A stretch of DNA of 64,000 nt from an uncultured Prevotellaceae bacterium (GTDB taxonomy: Bacteria; Bacteroidota; Bacteroidia; Bacteroidales; Bacteroidaceae): NCBI GenBank assembly GCA_900318775.1, contig ONLY01000001.1, forward strand, positions 62,001 to 126,000, in the 5' to 3' direction. Both the position numbers and the translations under genes were made by a program. The notes under the pieces are model-generated. The model saw only the letters and a list, made by a program, of their open reading frames with translations. It was not told the origin of the DNA and did no database searches. Positions 49,739 through 58,121 of the stretch are shown piece by piece (within the stretch, counting starts at the first letter, position 1; each line of letters begins with the position of its first letter).

Positions 49739-52700
49739 ATGGTAATGGCAAAACTATTATTTCCAGCATTTTTGCTGGTAGCTTCATTGTTGCCCGTTAT
49801 GGCACAGGACGCAGAGGCCTACAGTGGCACGGTGATGGCGGAAGAGGGCGCCTGGTGCTGGTTTGCTGCCCCTCGTGCTTTACACTATGAAAACGAGGCG
49901 GGGACTATCAACGCGTCTTATATTGGCTACATTGATGTGCATGGCAATGTGAAGGCTACGCAGTATGACTGGCTCACAAAGCGGAAGACGGATGTGCTGG
50001 TTCGTTCCTATTTTCAACCAGACGATCATAACAACCCTACTTTTGTGGTGCTGCCAGATGAACGGGTAATGATTTTCTATACGCGCCATACGGATGAGCC
50101 GAAGATTTGGTACCGCATCTCGCAGAAACCTGGCGACATCACCGCTTTGGGGGATGAGAAGTATTTGACTACAGCAAACAACACAACCTACCCGTCTCCT
50201 TTCATTTTGAGTGATGACCCGAATCACATCTATCTATGTTGGCGTGGCATCAACTGGCATCCGACCATAGCAAGGATTACCATGCCTGATGGTAATGACA
50301 ACTGCCAGTTTGACTTTGGCCCTAAGCAAATAGTACAGAGTACAGGCGCACGTCCGTATGCAAAGTACCAGAGCAACGGAAAGGATAGAATTTACGTGAG
50401 CTACACGACGGGACATCCTGATAACGAGATGCCCGACTGGCTCTATTTTAATGTGATTGACATCAATCATGGCGATGGTCCTGTTTTGCGGGACATGAAC
50501 GGCAAACTGTTGAGTGTCATCAGCAACGGGGTCTTCAATGTGAATAAGACGGATTCTTACGCAAGCAGTTATCCTGCTACCATCGTTGACAGAACAGCGA
50601 ATGTTCGTAACTGGGTGTGGCAAATAGCGTTTGATAAGGATGAGAACCCTGTCATTGCATATCCTCACATTGATAATGCCAAAACCTCTCATGTCTATTG
50701 GTATGCACGATGGACTGGTTCGGCATGGCAGAATACAAGGGTGCAGAATGGTGGTCATGCTTTTCATCAGAACTGGAATTCGACCGAGCGGTGCTATAGC
50801 GGTGGCATGGCCATAGACCCAGACAATGTCAATGACCTATATCTCTCTATTCCTACCCGAGATGGGGGGTACAATAAAGATGGAGTGTATGAGATTTGGA
50901 AGTACACGATTGGAGAAGACGGACAAGTGGCAGGTTCGGAGCAAGTCACGAAGAATAGTGAGAAGAACAACATGCGCCCTTTCATCCTTCCTGGTTCTAA
51001 AAATTCTAAGATGCGTCTTGTTTGGATGAATGGCGATTACTATTATTGGATGGTGAAGCAGGGCTATCCGAAAGGGTATCCGACAAGCATCAGGTGTGAC
51101 TATGCGTGGGAGGAACAATTGACTCCTCAAATGGAAAATGCGCCACAGAAAGACCGCTTCTGTCTTTGTAAGGATAACACGTTAAGTTTTGTGTTCCATA
51201 CGAGTGGAGCATGGAAAAACTATACAGGAACACTTCTTTCAAATGGAAGCGATTGTTCATATGCTATTGGCGAGGACTATTATCCGGTCTTCACCATCGG
51301 CGGTAAGAGCTATAAGAGCCAGAACCGTTTGCTTACTTCGGATAATTGGGCTACTCAAAGTAATGGAACTAATGGCGATAATCATCCAACGGAACTTCCC
51401 ATGTGGGTTCTCACGATGACTTATGATGGTAAAGTGATGACCACCTACCGCAATGGGCTTGTTGACCAAGTAATCGAGGTTGAAGGGTTGAACGATATTG
51501 TTTTTAATGGCAATGGAGAGAATTACGGTCAAGGGCTATGGGTGACAGAGGAGTTCTATGCCTGTGCATCACCTCTTACAGTGCAGGAGCGTGTCAAGAA
51601 TTTGCAGGCAGAATATAAGAAACAGGAATATCAACAGGCTCTTCAACATATCCAGTTGCCCCAAGAAACTCGTGCAGACCTTGTGCTGCCTAAGACGATG
51701 CTGAATAATCAAGTAAATGTAGTATGGAAATCGTCTGACGAAGATATCATCACTTCAGATGGCGTGCTCATGCCTTTGAAGAAAGATGCCGACGTGGAGC
51801 TTACCGCTAGTATTGGCGAGAAAAGTCGTACCTTTAAGGTAAAGGCTCTGGCTCGTGATATAGAGAAGAACCTTCTCTACTCGAAAGAAGAACTTGACCA
51901 GACGGGCAATACTGCTGGTGGATGGAACTCAAATCGGTACGAGGTCGCTCCCGAGGGGCTGTTGAAAGACCTGCGTTCGTTTACATTCCTTGTTACTATC
52001 AATGCTAAGAGTCTCGCTAAAGCGCCACGTATCTATGACTTTGGGTCGGGTAGTGGTAATAGCCTTTTCTTGCGCGCAGCCCCCTTGTCGGCAGGTGTGA
52101 AGTACAACGGCGGTACGACGACGATGGTGAATAGTAGTACCCCACTGACCACGGGGAAGGAATATAAGTTGGCGGTCAGTTACGATGCAGCAACCAAGTT
52201 GACGACCATTTATGTAGATGGAGAGGTGAGTACGAGTGGAATGGCGAATCTAGTGGAAGCGTATCAGTTGGAACAGCTTTCAGGAGATGCCCGTAACTAC
52301 ATTGGCCGTACACAGTGGTGGGATAGCGACTATGCTGCCGACAATGTGGATTTTGTGGGGAAGATTGACCAGTTCAGAATGTACAACGTGTGTCTTACCC
52401 GTAAAGAAATATGTGAGTTGCAAGGTATCCCTTTTGAGGTTGCGGAGTTGCCGGGAGACTTGCAGAACGGTGACTTCGAGGGAACATACACTGTATTGCC
52501 TGGTAGTGGCGTAAGCAGTAGTCGGGCTATCTATGTGCCAGAAGGGTGGACGGTTGATTATTCTGTACGAAACGAGAATGACTTCAATGCTTTCAAGGGA
52601 GGTGATTTATTGTATGACCAATTTTTTGCCGCTAAGTCCCAGAATGCAGGAGGTGGTAAGCAGACTCTTTGGATACGTCAACGTTGGGGACAATCGAGCA

Positions 52701-53116
52701 TAGGTTTCTACCAAGATGTAAAGTTGGCTGCAGGACGTTACACTTTGTCGGCTGATATTTATGCATCCGACATAAGTGACGGGACTTATGTGTATGTGAA
52801 TAAGGTGCAGAAAGTGGTGTCAACCGCTCATGCATGGGAGACCGTTTCCATTGACTTTAATGCTGATGCAGAGGAGTCTTTTCGCGTGGGGTGCCAGACG
52901 TTGCATCTTGACTCTGAGGGTGAACGCATTTGTGCTTTCGATAATTTCAGGTTAGCGTTGATGGAAGAGGAACCTGATGCCATCCGTCAACCATCTGCAA
53001 AAAACGCATCTCGTGCATATTACTCGTTGTCTGGGGCGCGCCGTTCCTTTCCCCTGCCGGGTGTCAATATCGTCAAGGAGTCTGATGGAAAGCATCAAAA
53101 GGTGCTGGTGTGGTAG
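49739..53116 (+). CDS. Secreted BNR_4-type beta-propeller protein with LamG, Ig-like and CBM-like modules
   Basis: 1125 residues. Start at ATG 49739 or 49745; the signal peptide ends near LPVMAQ. Residues ~35-460 match the BNR-repeat family (PF15892): EGAWCWFAAPRALHYENEAG, PDDHNNPTFVVLPDERVMIFYTRH (~94-117) and RPYAKYQSNGKDRIYVSYT. This fold includes ulvan and related polysaccharide lyases (PL24, PL25) and many uncharacterised members. A first LamG-like lectin follows (~465-625), then an Ig-like module with VVWKSSDEDIITSDGVL (~660-720), a second LamG (~745-905; GKEYKLAVSYDAATKLTTIY) and a CBM-like jelly roll (~915-1080). The tail (YYSLSGARRSFPLPGVNIVK) fits type IX sorting. Polysaccharide degradation is likely; the substrate is not readable. 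Confidence 0.78.
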   Translation: MVMAKLLFPAFLLVASLLPVMAQDAEAYSGTVMAEEGAWCWFAAPRALHYENEAGTINASYIGYIDVHGNVKATQYDWLTKRKTDVLVRSYFQPDDHNNPTFVVLPDERVMIFYTRHTDEPKIWYRISQKPGDITALGDEKYLTTANNTTYPSPFILSDDPNHIYLCWRGINWHPTIARITMPDGNDNCQFDFGPKQIVQSTGARPYAKYQSNGKDRIYVSYTTGHPDNEMPDWLYFNVIDINHGDGPVLRDMNGKLLSVISNGVFNVNKTDSYASSYPATIVDRTANVRNWVWQIAFDKDENPVIAYPHIDNAKTSHVYWYARWTGSAWQNTRVQNGGHAFHQNWNSTERCYSGGMAIDPDNVNDLYLSIPTRDGGYNKDGVYEIWKYTIGEDGQVAGSEQVTKNSEKNNMRPFILPGSKNSKMRLVWMNGDYYYWMVKQGYPKGYPTSIRCDYAWEEQLTPQMENAPQKDRFCLCKDNTLSFVFHTSGAWKNYTGTLLSNGSDCSYAIGEDYYPVFTIGGKSYKSQNRLLTSDNWATQSNGTNGDNHPTELPMWVLTMTYDGKVMTTYRNGLVDQVIEVEGLNDIVFNGNGENYGQGLWVTEEFYACASPLTVQERVKNLQAEYKKQEYQQALQHIQLPQETRADLVLPKTMLNNQVNVVWKSSDEDIITSDGVLMPLKKDADVELTASIGEKSRTFKVKALARDIEKNLLYSKEELDQTGNTAGGWNSNRYEVAPEGLLKDLRSFTFLVTINAKSLAKAPRIYDFGSGSGNSLFLRAAPLSAGVKYNGGTTTMVNSSTPLTTGKEYKLAVSYDAATKLTTIYVDGEVSTSGMANLVEAYQLEQLSGDARNYIGRTQWWDSDYAADNVDFVGKIDQFRMYNVCLTRKEICELQGIPFEVAELPGDLQNGDFEGTYTVLPGSGVSSSRAIYVPEGWTVDYSVRNENDFNAFKGGDLLYDQFFAAKSQNAGGGKQTLWIRQRWGQSSIGFYQDVKLAAGRYTLSADIYASDISDGTYVYVNKVQKVVSTAHAWETVSIDFNADAEESFRVGCQTLHLDSEGERICAFDNFRLALMEEEPDAIRQPSAKNASRAYYSLSGARRSFPLPGVNIVKESDGKHQKVLVW

Positions 53117-53203
53117 ATCGTCGTGAATAATTCTATCTATCTTTGTGCGCATCTGCTTTGATGATTTTATACGCAAGGGCAATAGTGAATGGGAATAGCG
53201 AAT

Positions 53204-53241
53204 AAAAAGGCTGAAATGCGCACATGCATTTCAGCCTTTTT
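53204..53241. terminator. Bidirectional terminator between the BNR protein and ACT genes
   Basis: AAAAAGGCTGAAATGC pairs with GCATTTCAGCCTTTTT over 16 bp, between convergent genes. Confidence 0.92.
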
Positions 53242-53275
53242 GTTGTCGTTGTGTTCTCGTATGGTGGAGGCGGTA

Positions 53276-53695
53276 TCATTTAAACTCAGCTTCTGTCAGG
53301 AAGGTTAGCTTGTTGAGAATGATGGTCTCCTTTGCTTTTTCACTTTGGTCTGCACGGAAGACGAGAACTCCTTTCCCTTTCCATAAGAAGGAGTAGAGGT
53401 AGAGGATGCTCACACCTGCATCAGATATCTCCTTGATTGCTTTAGCGGCACGGCCTGGCTGATCGTCGATGCTGAGAGCGAACACGTCAGAGAGTTGTAC
53501 GTTAATGCCTGATTCTTTTAGGATAAGATATGCCTGTCCTGGATTGTCGGTGAGTACACGATAGATACCGTAATCCTTTGTGTCGGCTACAGTCGAGGCT
53601 ATAATTTGTATGCCTGCCTTGCTCAAAAGGTCAAGCACCTTGATGAGGGTGCCGCCTTTGTTCTCAATAAAGATGGAAAGTTGTTTGATTGTCAT
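53276..53695 (-). CDS. Tandem ACT-domain protein, probably an aromatic amino acid sensor
   Basis: A 139-residue protein made of two ACT folds: MTIKQLSIFIENKGGTLIKVLDLLSKAGI (1-29) and FALSIDDQPGRAAKAIKEISDAGVSILYLY (~72-101). ACT domains bind small ligands, usually amino acids, between paired domains. It starts 2 bases after the paaK stop, so it is cotranslated with the ligase and probably tunes it or the aminotransferase to aromatic amino acid supply. Paired PaaK-ACT genes are common in anaerobes with this pathway. Confidence 0.88.
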   Translation of the reverse strand: MTIKQLSIFIENKGGTLIKVLDLLSKAGIQIIASTVADTKDYGIYRVLTDNPGQAYLILKESGINVQLSDVFALSIDDQPGRAAKAIKEISDAGVSILYLYSFLWKGKGVLVFRADQSEKAKETIILNKLTFLTEAEFK

Positions 53696-53697
53696 GG

Positions 53698-55014
53698 CTA
53701 TTGATATACTTTACGTTTGTCTACAACTCTTACGGCTTTGCCCTCGCTGACAGGTAAGCTGCCCTTAGGCACGAGCTTCACATGAGGAGTGAGCAGAATC
53801 TCGTCTTTCAGACGGCGTTTGATTTCTTTCTGCAAAGCAATAAGTCGTGGGTAATCGTCGGTGAAGAGTTCTTCGAGTTCCACCTCGACGGTCATGTTGT
53901 CGTTGTCCTCATCTGTGGTCAAGGTGATAAGGTAATTGTTGGCAAGCTCCTTGAACTGCATGAGAATCTTCTCAATCTGGATGGGGAAGATGTTTACCCC
54001 TCGGAGCACTATCATGTCGTCACTGCGTCCGCGCATGCGGTCGAGGCGGACGTGGTTGCGTCCACATGGGCAGGTGTGGCCCAATACACGGGTCAAGTCG
54101 CGAGTACGATAGCGAAGCAACGGCATGGCCTCGCGACAGAGGGTGGTGAGCACCAGCTCTCCAATCTCGCCTTCTGGCACCGGCTTCAGGGTCTCGGGAT
54201 TAACAATCTCAACGATGTAGTAGTCCTCCCAGAAATGGAGGCCGTTCTGCTCCTGGCACTCAAAGCCGACGCCAGGGCCGCACATTTCGCTCATGCCAAA
54301 TGAGTTGTAGGCTTTCACGCCCATCATCTGCTCAATGCGCTTGCGTTGCTCTTCAGAGTGGGGCTCTGCGCCAATGGCCAGGACCTTCAGCTTTGTGTCT
54401 TTGCGAGGGTCTACGCCTTCCTGCTGCATCACCTCATAAAGACGGGTCACATACGAGGGGACAGCATGGATGGCCGTGGTGCCGAAGTCTTTGATGAACT
54501 TGATTTGACGGAGCGAGTTGCCTGCTGCTGCTGGTACTGTGAGCATGCCCAGTCTTTCGGCACCGTATTGGAAACCAAGACCGCCGGTGAACATACCGTA
54601 GCCGGATGAGTTCTGGAACACGTCATCGGGACGGAGGCCAACCATCCAAAGGTTGCGGGCCACTTGGTTCGCCCATTCGTCTAGGTCCTTCTGTGTGTGA
54701 AGGATAACAGTCGGATTGCCTGTGGTGCCAGATGATGAGTGAAGACGTACGCACTGACGGAGTGGCACACTGGCAATGCCGAACGGGTAGGTATCTCTCA
54801 GGTCTTGCTTAGTGGTGAAGGGAATCTTGCGGATATCATCCAACGTCTGGATGTCCTCTGGTTTTAAGCCGTTCTCTTCAAACCGTTTCTTATAGAACGG
54901 TGAATTCATGCAGTGTTTCACCGTTGCTTGCAACCGTTCCAGTTGCAGCTTTTTCAATTCTTCATGTGACAGTGTTTCGTACTGCGGATGAAGGTAAGGT
55001 GATTTATCGTCCAT
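53698..55014 (-). CDS. paaK: Phenylacetate-CoA ligase (first copy)
   Basis: A 438-residue AMP-forming aryl-CoA ligase. Motifs: HSSSGTTGNPTVILHTQKDLD (~91-111, ATP loop), GYGMFTGGLGFQYGAERLG (~138-156), YNSFGMSEMCGPGVGFEC (~235-252), YRTRDLTRVLGHTCPCGRNHVRLDRMRGRSDDMI (~300-333) and the C-terminal Lys region KLVPKGSLPVSEGKAVRVVDKR. It activates phenylacetate, indoleacetate or similar acids to CoA esters. It lies between the aminotransferase (59 bases upstream) and the ACT gene, the second gene of a three-gene unit. A second paaK lies at 59.3 kb. Confidence 0.93.
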   Translation of the reverse strand: MDDKSPYLHPQYETLSHEELKKLQLERLQATVKHCMNSPFYKKRFEENGLKPEDIQTLDDIRKIPFTTKQDLRDTYPFGIASVPLRQCVRLHSSSGTTGNPTVILHTQKDLDEWANQVARNLWMVGLRPDDVFQNSSGYGMFTGGLGFQYGAERLGMLTVPAAAGNSLRQIKFIKDFGTTAIHAVPSYVTRLYEVMQQEGVDPRKDTKLKVLAIGAEPHSEEQRKRIEQMMGVKAYNSFGMSEMCGPGVGFECQEQNGLHFWEDYYIVEIVNPETLKPVPEGEIGELVLTTLCREAMPLLRYRTRDLTRVLGHTCPCGRNHVRLDRMRGRSDDMIVLRGVNIFPIQIEKILMQFKELANNYLITLTTDEDNDNMTVEVELEELFTDDYPRLIALQKEIKRRLKDEILLTPHVKLVPKGSLPVSEGKAVRVVDKRKVYQ

Positions 55015-55073
55015 GAGGTTTTGGTTTTTGATGGGACTTGCAGGTCACATGGTGCCAGCATGCCCGACAGGTC

Positions 55074-56381
55074 TTATTGATGGTTTTTGTTGAATGTTTC
55101 GATTCTTTCCTTGAACAATGGCTCTTGCTCTTTAGAGAAGAAGGACGTGCAGATGCGTACGCCTTGTTCGTTTGAGCCCATGGTGTCGAGTGGGAATACG
55201 GCAATGCCGTAGTACATAAGCTCGCGAGTCAGTTGCAGGTCGTTCATGCCAGGGTATTGCACGGTGAAGTAGAATCCGTCGGCAAGGGGTGCACCGAGGT
55301 CATTGTCATAGACAAGGTAAAAGCCATTGGCCAGCAGCACGTCCTTCATGAACTTAGCTCGGCGTCCATACTCACGCACATCGGCCAGAAAGTTGTATGA
55401 GCCGTCGCATGCTGCTTCCATCAGAGCGGCCATGGCGTGCTGTACACTGTGTGTCGTGCCGCTGCTGAGGGTGTACATCAGACGGTTGCAGAAGAAGTTT
55501 CCAAATTCGCCTACACCAAAGTTCTGCTCCAGTGATGGATAGACACGGTGGTAGAGCGCATTGCTGATGCAAGCCACGCCGATGCGTTGACCTGCATAGG
55601 AGAATGCTTTTGAGCCAGACACTGCTAAGATGTACTTGTCTGTGTATCGTGCAACGGTGGCTTGATAGGGCGCCTCAAATGGATGCGAGAGGTCGCGGCG
55701 GAAGTCCATGGCAAAGTAAGCAAGGTCTTCCAAAATGATGCAGTCGTGTTTGTCGGCTAATCCGGCAATGCCTTTCAACTCTTCCTCGTTGAAGCAGACC
55801 CATGATGGGTTGTTGGGGTTGGAATAAACGATGCCGCAGATGTTGCCAGCCGACAATATTTCCTCAAGTTTCTTGATGAGAGCCTCGCCGCGGAAGTCAT
55901 GGATGTCCAAACCGATGTGCTTCAAACCAATCACGTCGCATTGTGTGGTTTGTACAGGGAAACCAGGATGAATGAACAGCACCGTATCCTTCTTAGGCAT
56001 TGCGTGGTGCCAAGCGGTGAAGACGGCAAAAGTGCCTTGCATGCTGCCGGTTGTGGGAATACAGCAAAGAGAGTCGATGTCAATGCCGATGAAGGCTTTC
56101 ACAAATCGTGACGCCGCATTCTTAATGCGTGGGATTCCTCCGTTTGGGGGATAAATGGTGGCACAGCCATTGGCTAACGCTTCTTGTTCTGCCTTTAAGG
56201 CAATGTCTGATGGTTTCAGACCTGGCACACCCATTTCCAAATGGATGAAGGGCTGTCCGGTCTTTTCTTCCAACACGCGCGAAAGTGACTGGATATCGCG
56301 GATGGTCGCTTCAGCGAAGTCGCCCAAGCCCATTCCATCGATGGCTTCCGTCACCAAGTTATAATCTAATGGAGTTGTCAT
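55074..56381 (-). CDS. Class I/II pyridoxal-phosphate aminotransferase, probably aromatic
   Basis: A 435-residue fold-type I aminotransferase. YPPNGGIPRIKNAASRF (~77-93) is the substrate/cofactor entry, YSNPNNPSWVC (~186-196) holds the cofactor-ring Asn, EDLAYFAMDFR (~217-227) the Asp/Tyr pair, and SGSKAFSYAGQRIG (~255-268) the Schiff-base Lys. Context points to aromatic amino acids: it is first in an operon with PaaK and an ACT protein, and IorAB is close by. It would interconvert phenylalanine, tyrosine or tryptophan with the arylpyruvate used or made by IorAB. The substrate is inferred, not seen. Confidence 0.9.
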   Translation of the reverse strand: MTTPLDYNLVTEAIDGMGLGDFAEATIRDIQSLSRVLEEKTGQPFIHLEMGVPGLKPSDIALKAEQEALANGCATIYPPNGGIPRIKNAASRFVKAFIGIDIDSLCCIPTTGSMQGTFAVFTAWHHAMPKKDTVLFIHPGFPVQTTQCDVIGLKHIGLDIHDFRGEALIKKLEEILSAGNICGIVYSNPNNPSWVCFNEEELKGIAGLADKHDCIILEDLAYFAMDFRRDLSHPFEAPYQATVARYTDKYILAVSGSKAFSYAGQRIGVACISNALYHRVYPSLEQNFGVGEFGNFFCNRLMYTLSSGTTHSVQHAMAALMEAACDGSYNFLADVREYGRRAKFMKDVLLANGFYLVYDNDLGAPLADGFYFTVQYPGMNDLQLTRELMYYGIAVFPLDTMGSNEQGVRICTSFFSKEQEPLFKERIETFNKNHQ

Positions 56382-56414
56382 TTTTGCTTAATGATATACA
56401 GATTCTTTCGATTG

Positions 56415-56422
56415 CAAAGTTA
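56415..56422 (-). promoter_or_regulatory. -7 box of the aminotransferase-paaK-ACT promoter
   Basis: TAACTTTG on the minus strand, 34 bases before the aminotransferase start. No good -33 box is seen. The divergent vanX-like promoter lies 60 bases away. Confidence 0.55.
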
Positions 56423-56482
56423 CAAAAAATGCACGATAAGCGTGTCTTATTGTCGCTCTTTTTCTTAAAAGGCAAAAAATCT

Positions 56483-56514
56483 TTTGTGTATGTGTGTGAA
56501 TTGATGTACTTTTG
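56483..56514 (+). promoter_or_regulatory. Consensus promoter of the D-Ala peptidase operon
   Basis: TTTG (56483-56486), 20 bases, TACTTTTG (56507-56514), a full consensus match, 53 bases before the start codon. Confidence 0.78.
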
Positions 56515-56566
56515 CAAGAGACGTATGAAACAGAATTGAATTTGTTTTCTAATAATGTATTAGCCT

Positions 56567-57334
56567 ATGAAATCTATGAAACATTTGATGTGTCTCTGTG
56601 TTAGTGTCGTGTGTGCTCTGTTGGCGGCTTGTTCGTCGGACGACACGAGTGTGCAGAACGATTCCTCTAAGTTTGTCATGCTGACAGAGGCCGTGCCTGA
56701 TGCCATTTTGGAAATTCGTTACTATGGGACGTATAACTTCGTTGGGGCACGTATTGACGGTTACGAACAACCTACTGCGTTGCTGACAAAGGAGGCTGCT
56801 GCCGCGCTAAAGGCTGTGAGCGATGATGTGGTGAAGCAAGGGTATCGGTTGAAGATTTATGATGCTTATCGCCCTCAAGTGGCTGTTGACCATTTTGTGC
56901 GGTGGGCGGCTGATATTCCGGATACAAAGATGAAAGAATACTTCTACCCAGACTTGGACAAGTCTGTATTGTTTGAACAGGAGTATATCATGGAGAAAAG
57001 TGGTCATACTCGTGGCAGTACTGTTGACTTGACCCTCTTTGACATGACAACAGAGAAAGAGTTGGATATGGGCGGCACGTTTGATTGGTTTGGCCCTGAG
57101 AGCCATCCTGATTTCTGTGGCAATCCAGAGACAGGTGAATATACTGGGGATAATAGCAAATCACCACAGGGGCGTTCCATCACACCTGAGCAGTTTGAGA
57201 ACCGTATGATTTTGCGCCGTGCCATGTTGCGTCATGGCTTTAAGCCGCTCGATACGGAGTGGTGGCATTTTACGCTGAAGAACGAACCATATCCCGACAC
57301 GTACTTCAATATTCCGGTTAAACAAATCAAATAA
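56567..57334 (+). CDS. VanX-type D-alanyl-D-alanine dipeptidase, lipoprotein
   Basis: A 255-residue zinc dipeptidase of family M15D. The N-terminus is a lipoprotein signal (MKSMKHLMCLCVSVVCALLA, lipobox LLAAC), so it acts in the periplasm or at the outer membrane, unlike the cytoplasmic VanX of resistance clusters. Motifs: RYYGTYNFVGARIDGY (~51-66), KIYDAYRPQVAVDHF (~96-110, substrate Arg), SGHTRGSTVDLTLFD (~145-159, zinc His and Asp) and DTEWWHFTL (~229-237, catalytic Glu and zinc His). No vanH, vanA or vanRS is nearby, so cell-wall D-Ala-D-Ala turnover is more likely than resistance. First of three genes on the plus strand; the next starts 9 bases later. Confidence 0.92.
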   Translation: MKSMKHLMCLCVSVVCALLAACSSDDTSVQNDSSKFVMLTEAVPDAILEIRYYGTYNFVGARIDGYEQPTALLTKEAAAALKAVSDDVVKQGYRLKIYDAYRPQVAVDHFVRWAADIPDTKMKEYFYPDLDKSVLFEQEYIMEKSGHTRGSTVDLTLFDMTTEKELDMGGTFDWFGPESHPDFCGNPETGEYTGDNSKSPQGRSITPEQFENRMILRRAMLRHGFKPLDTEWWHFTLKNEPYPDTYFNIPVKQIK

Positions 57335-57343
57335 GTGTATGGT

Positions 57344-58105
57344 ATGAATTGTAAACGAAGGGCTGTCGTTTTATCTTTCGGCGTGGTTTGTACGGCACTC
57401 TTGCTGTGTGGCGTTCTTCCGTGCTTGGCTGCATCTGTGCATCCAAATGGTGATGATTTGACTCATTGGCGTGCGGGGGCCATTGTGACAGCGGCGGAGG
57501 TGGAAGCTTTCGGAGGACTGGACGCCTGCTTTGTAAACGAACCGATTCCTGATGCGGTGTGGGAACGCATGCAAGGAAAAACCTATAAAGAGAATCCTTA
57601 TATTGGTCGTGACAATCTTCGTTATATACGTGTCTTGCATTGGGATTACGACGGCAAGATTCATTTGGGGGAGATGGTGTGTAACCAGATAATCGCATCC
57701 CGTTTGGTGCATATTCTGCGCACGCTTTATGAAAACCACTATCCTATCCAGAGAATGCTGTTGCCGGATGTATATAATGCAGATGACGAAACGCAGATGC
57801 GTGCTAATAACTCGTCCTGCTTCTGCTATCGTGCTGTAGCGGGGAGTGGAGGAACGCTCTCTAAGCATGCCCGTGGTTTAGCTGTGGATATTAATACGCT
57901 TTACAACCCTTATTATAAGGACAGGAAGGATGGCACTCGCTTCGTGCAGCCGTCAACGGGCAGGCCTTATTGTGACCGGACGAAACAGTTCCGCTACAAG
58001 ATTACAGGCGATGATTTGTGTGTTCGCCTTTTCAAAGAACAAGGCTTTGCGTGGGGAGGCGATTGGCGCACATGCAAAGACTACCAACACTTTGAGCTTA
58101 AATAA
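57344..58105 (+). CDS. M15-family D-alanyl-D-alanine carboxypeptidase-like protein, secreted
   Basis: 253 residues from ATG 57344 (MNCKRRAVVLSFGVVCTALL, signal peptide); ATG 57335 would add three residues. The zinc peptidase motifs are SKHARGLAVDINTLYNP (~174-190, His and Asp ligands) and CKDYQHFELK at the C-terminus (Glu/His equivalent). This matches the VanY-like M15_4 group, which trims D-Ala from peptidoglycan stem peptides. Paired with the VanX-like dipeptidase 9 bases upstream it could form a periplasmic D-Ala release route. The third gene of the operon starts 16 bases downstream. Confidence 0.88.
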   Translation: MNCKRRAVVLSFGVVCTALLLCGVLPCLAASVHPNGDDLTHWRAGAIVTAAEVEAFGGLDACFVNEPIPDAVWERMQGKTYKENPYIGRDNLRYIRVLHWDYDGKIHLGEMVCNQIIASRLVHILRTLYENHYPIQRMLLPDVYNADDETQMRANNSSCFCYRAVAGSGGTLSKHARGLAVDINTLYNPYYKDRKDGTRFVQPSTGRPYCDRTKQFRYKITGDDLCVRLFKEQGFAWGGDWRTCKDYQHFELK

Positions 58106-58121
58106 TAATAGTGATATCGAG

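Noticed and set aside
56567-58105. Vancomycin resistance cluster
   Set aside because: The VanX-like and VanY-like enzymes are both exported, and no vanH, D-Ala-D-Lac ligase or two-component regulator is present.
57930-58121. Upstream extension of the YARHG gene
   Set aside because: The frame is open but lies entirely inside the M15 peptidase gene; a clear signal peptide begins at 58122.
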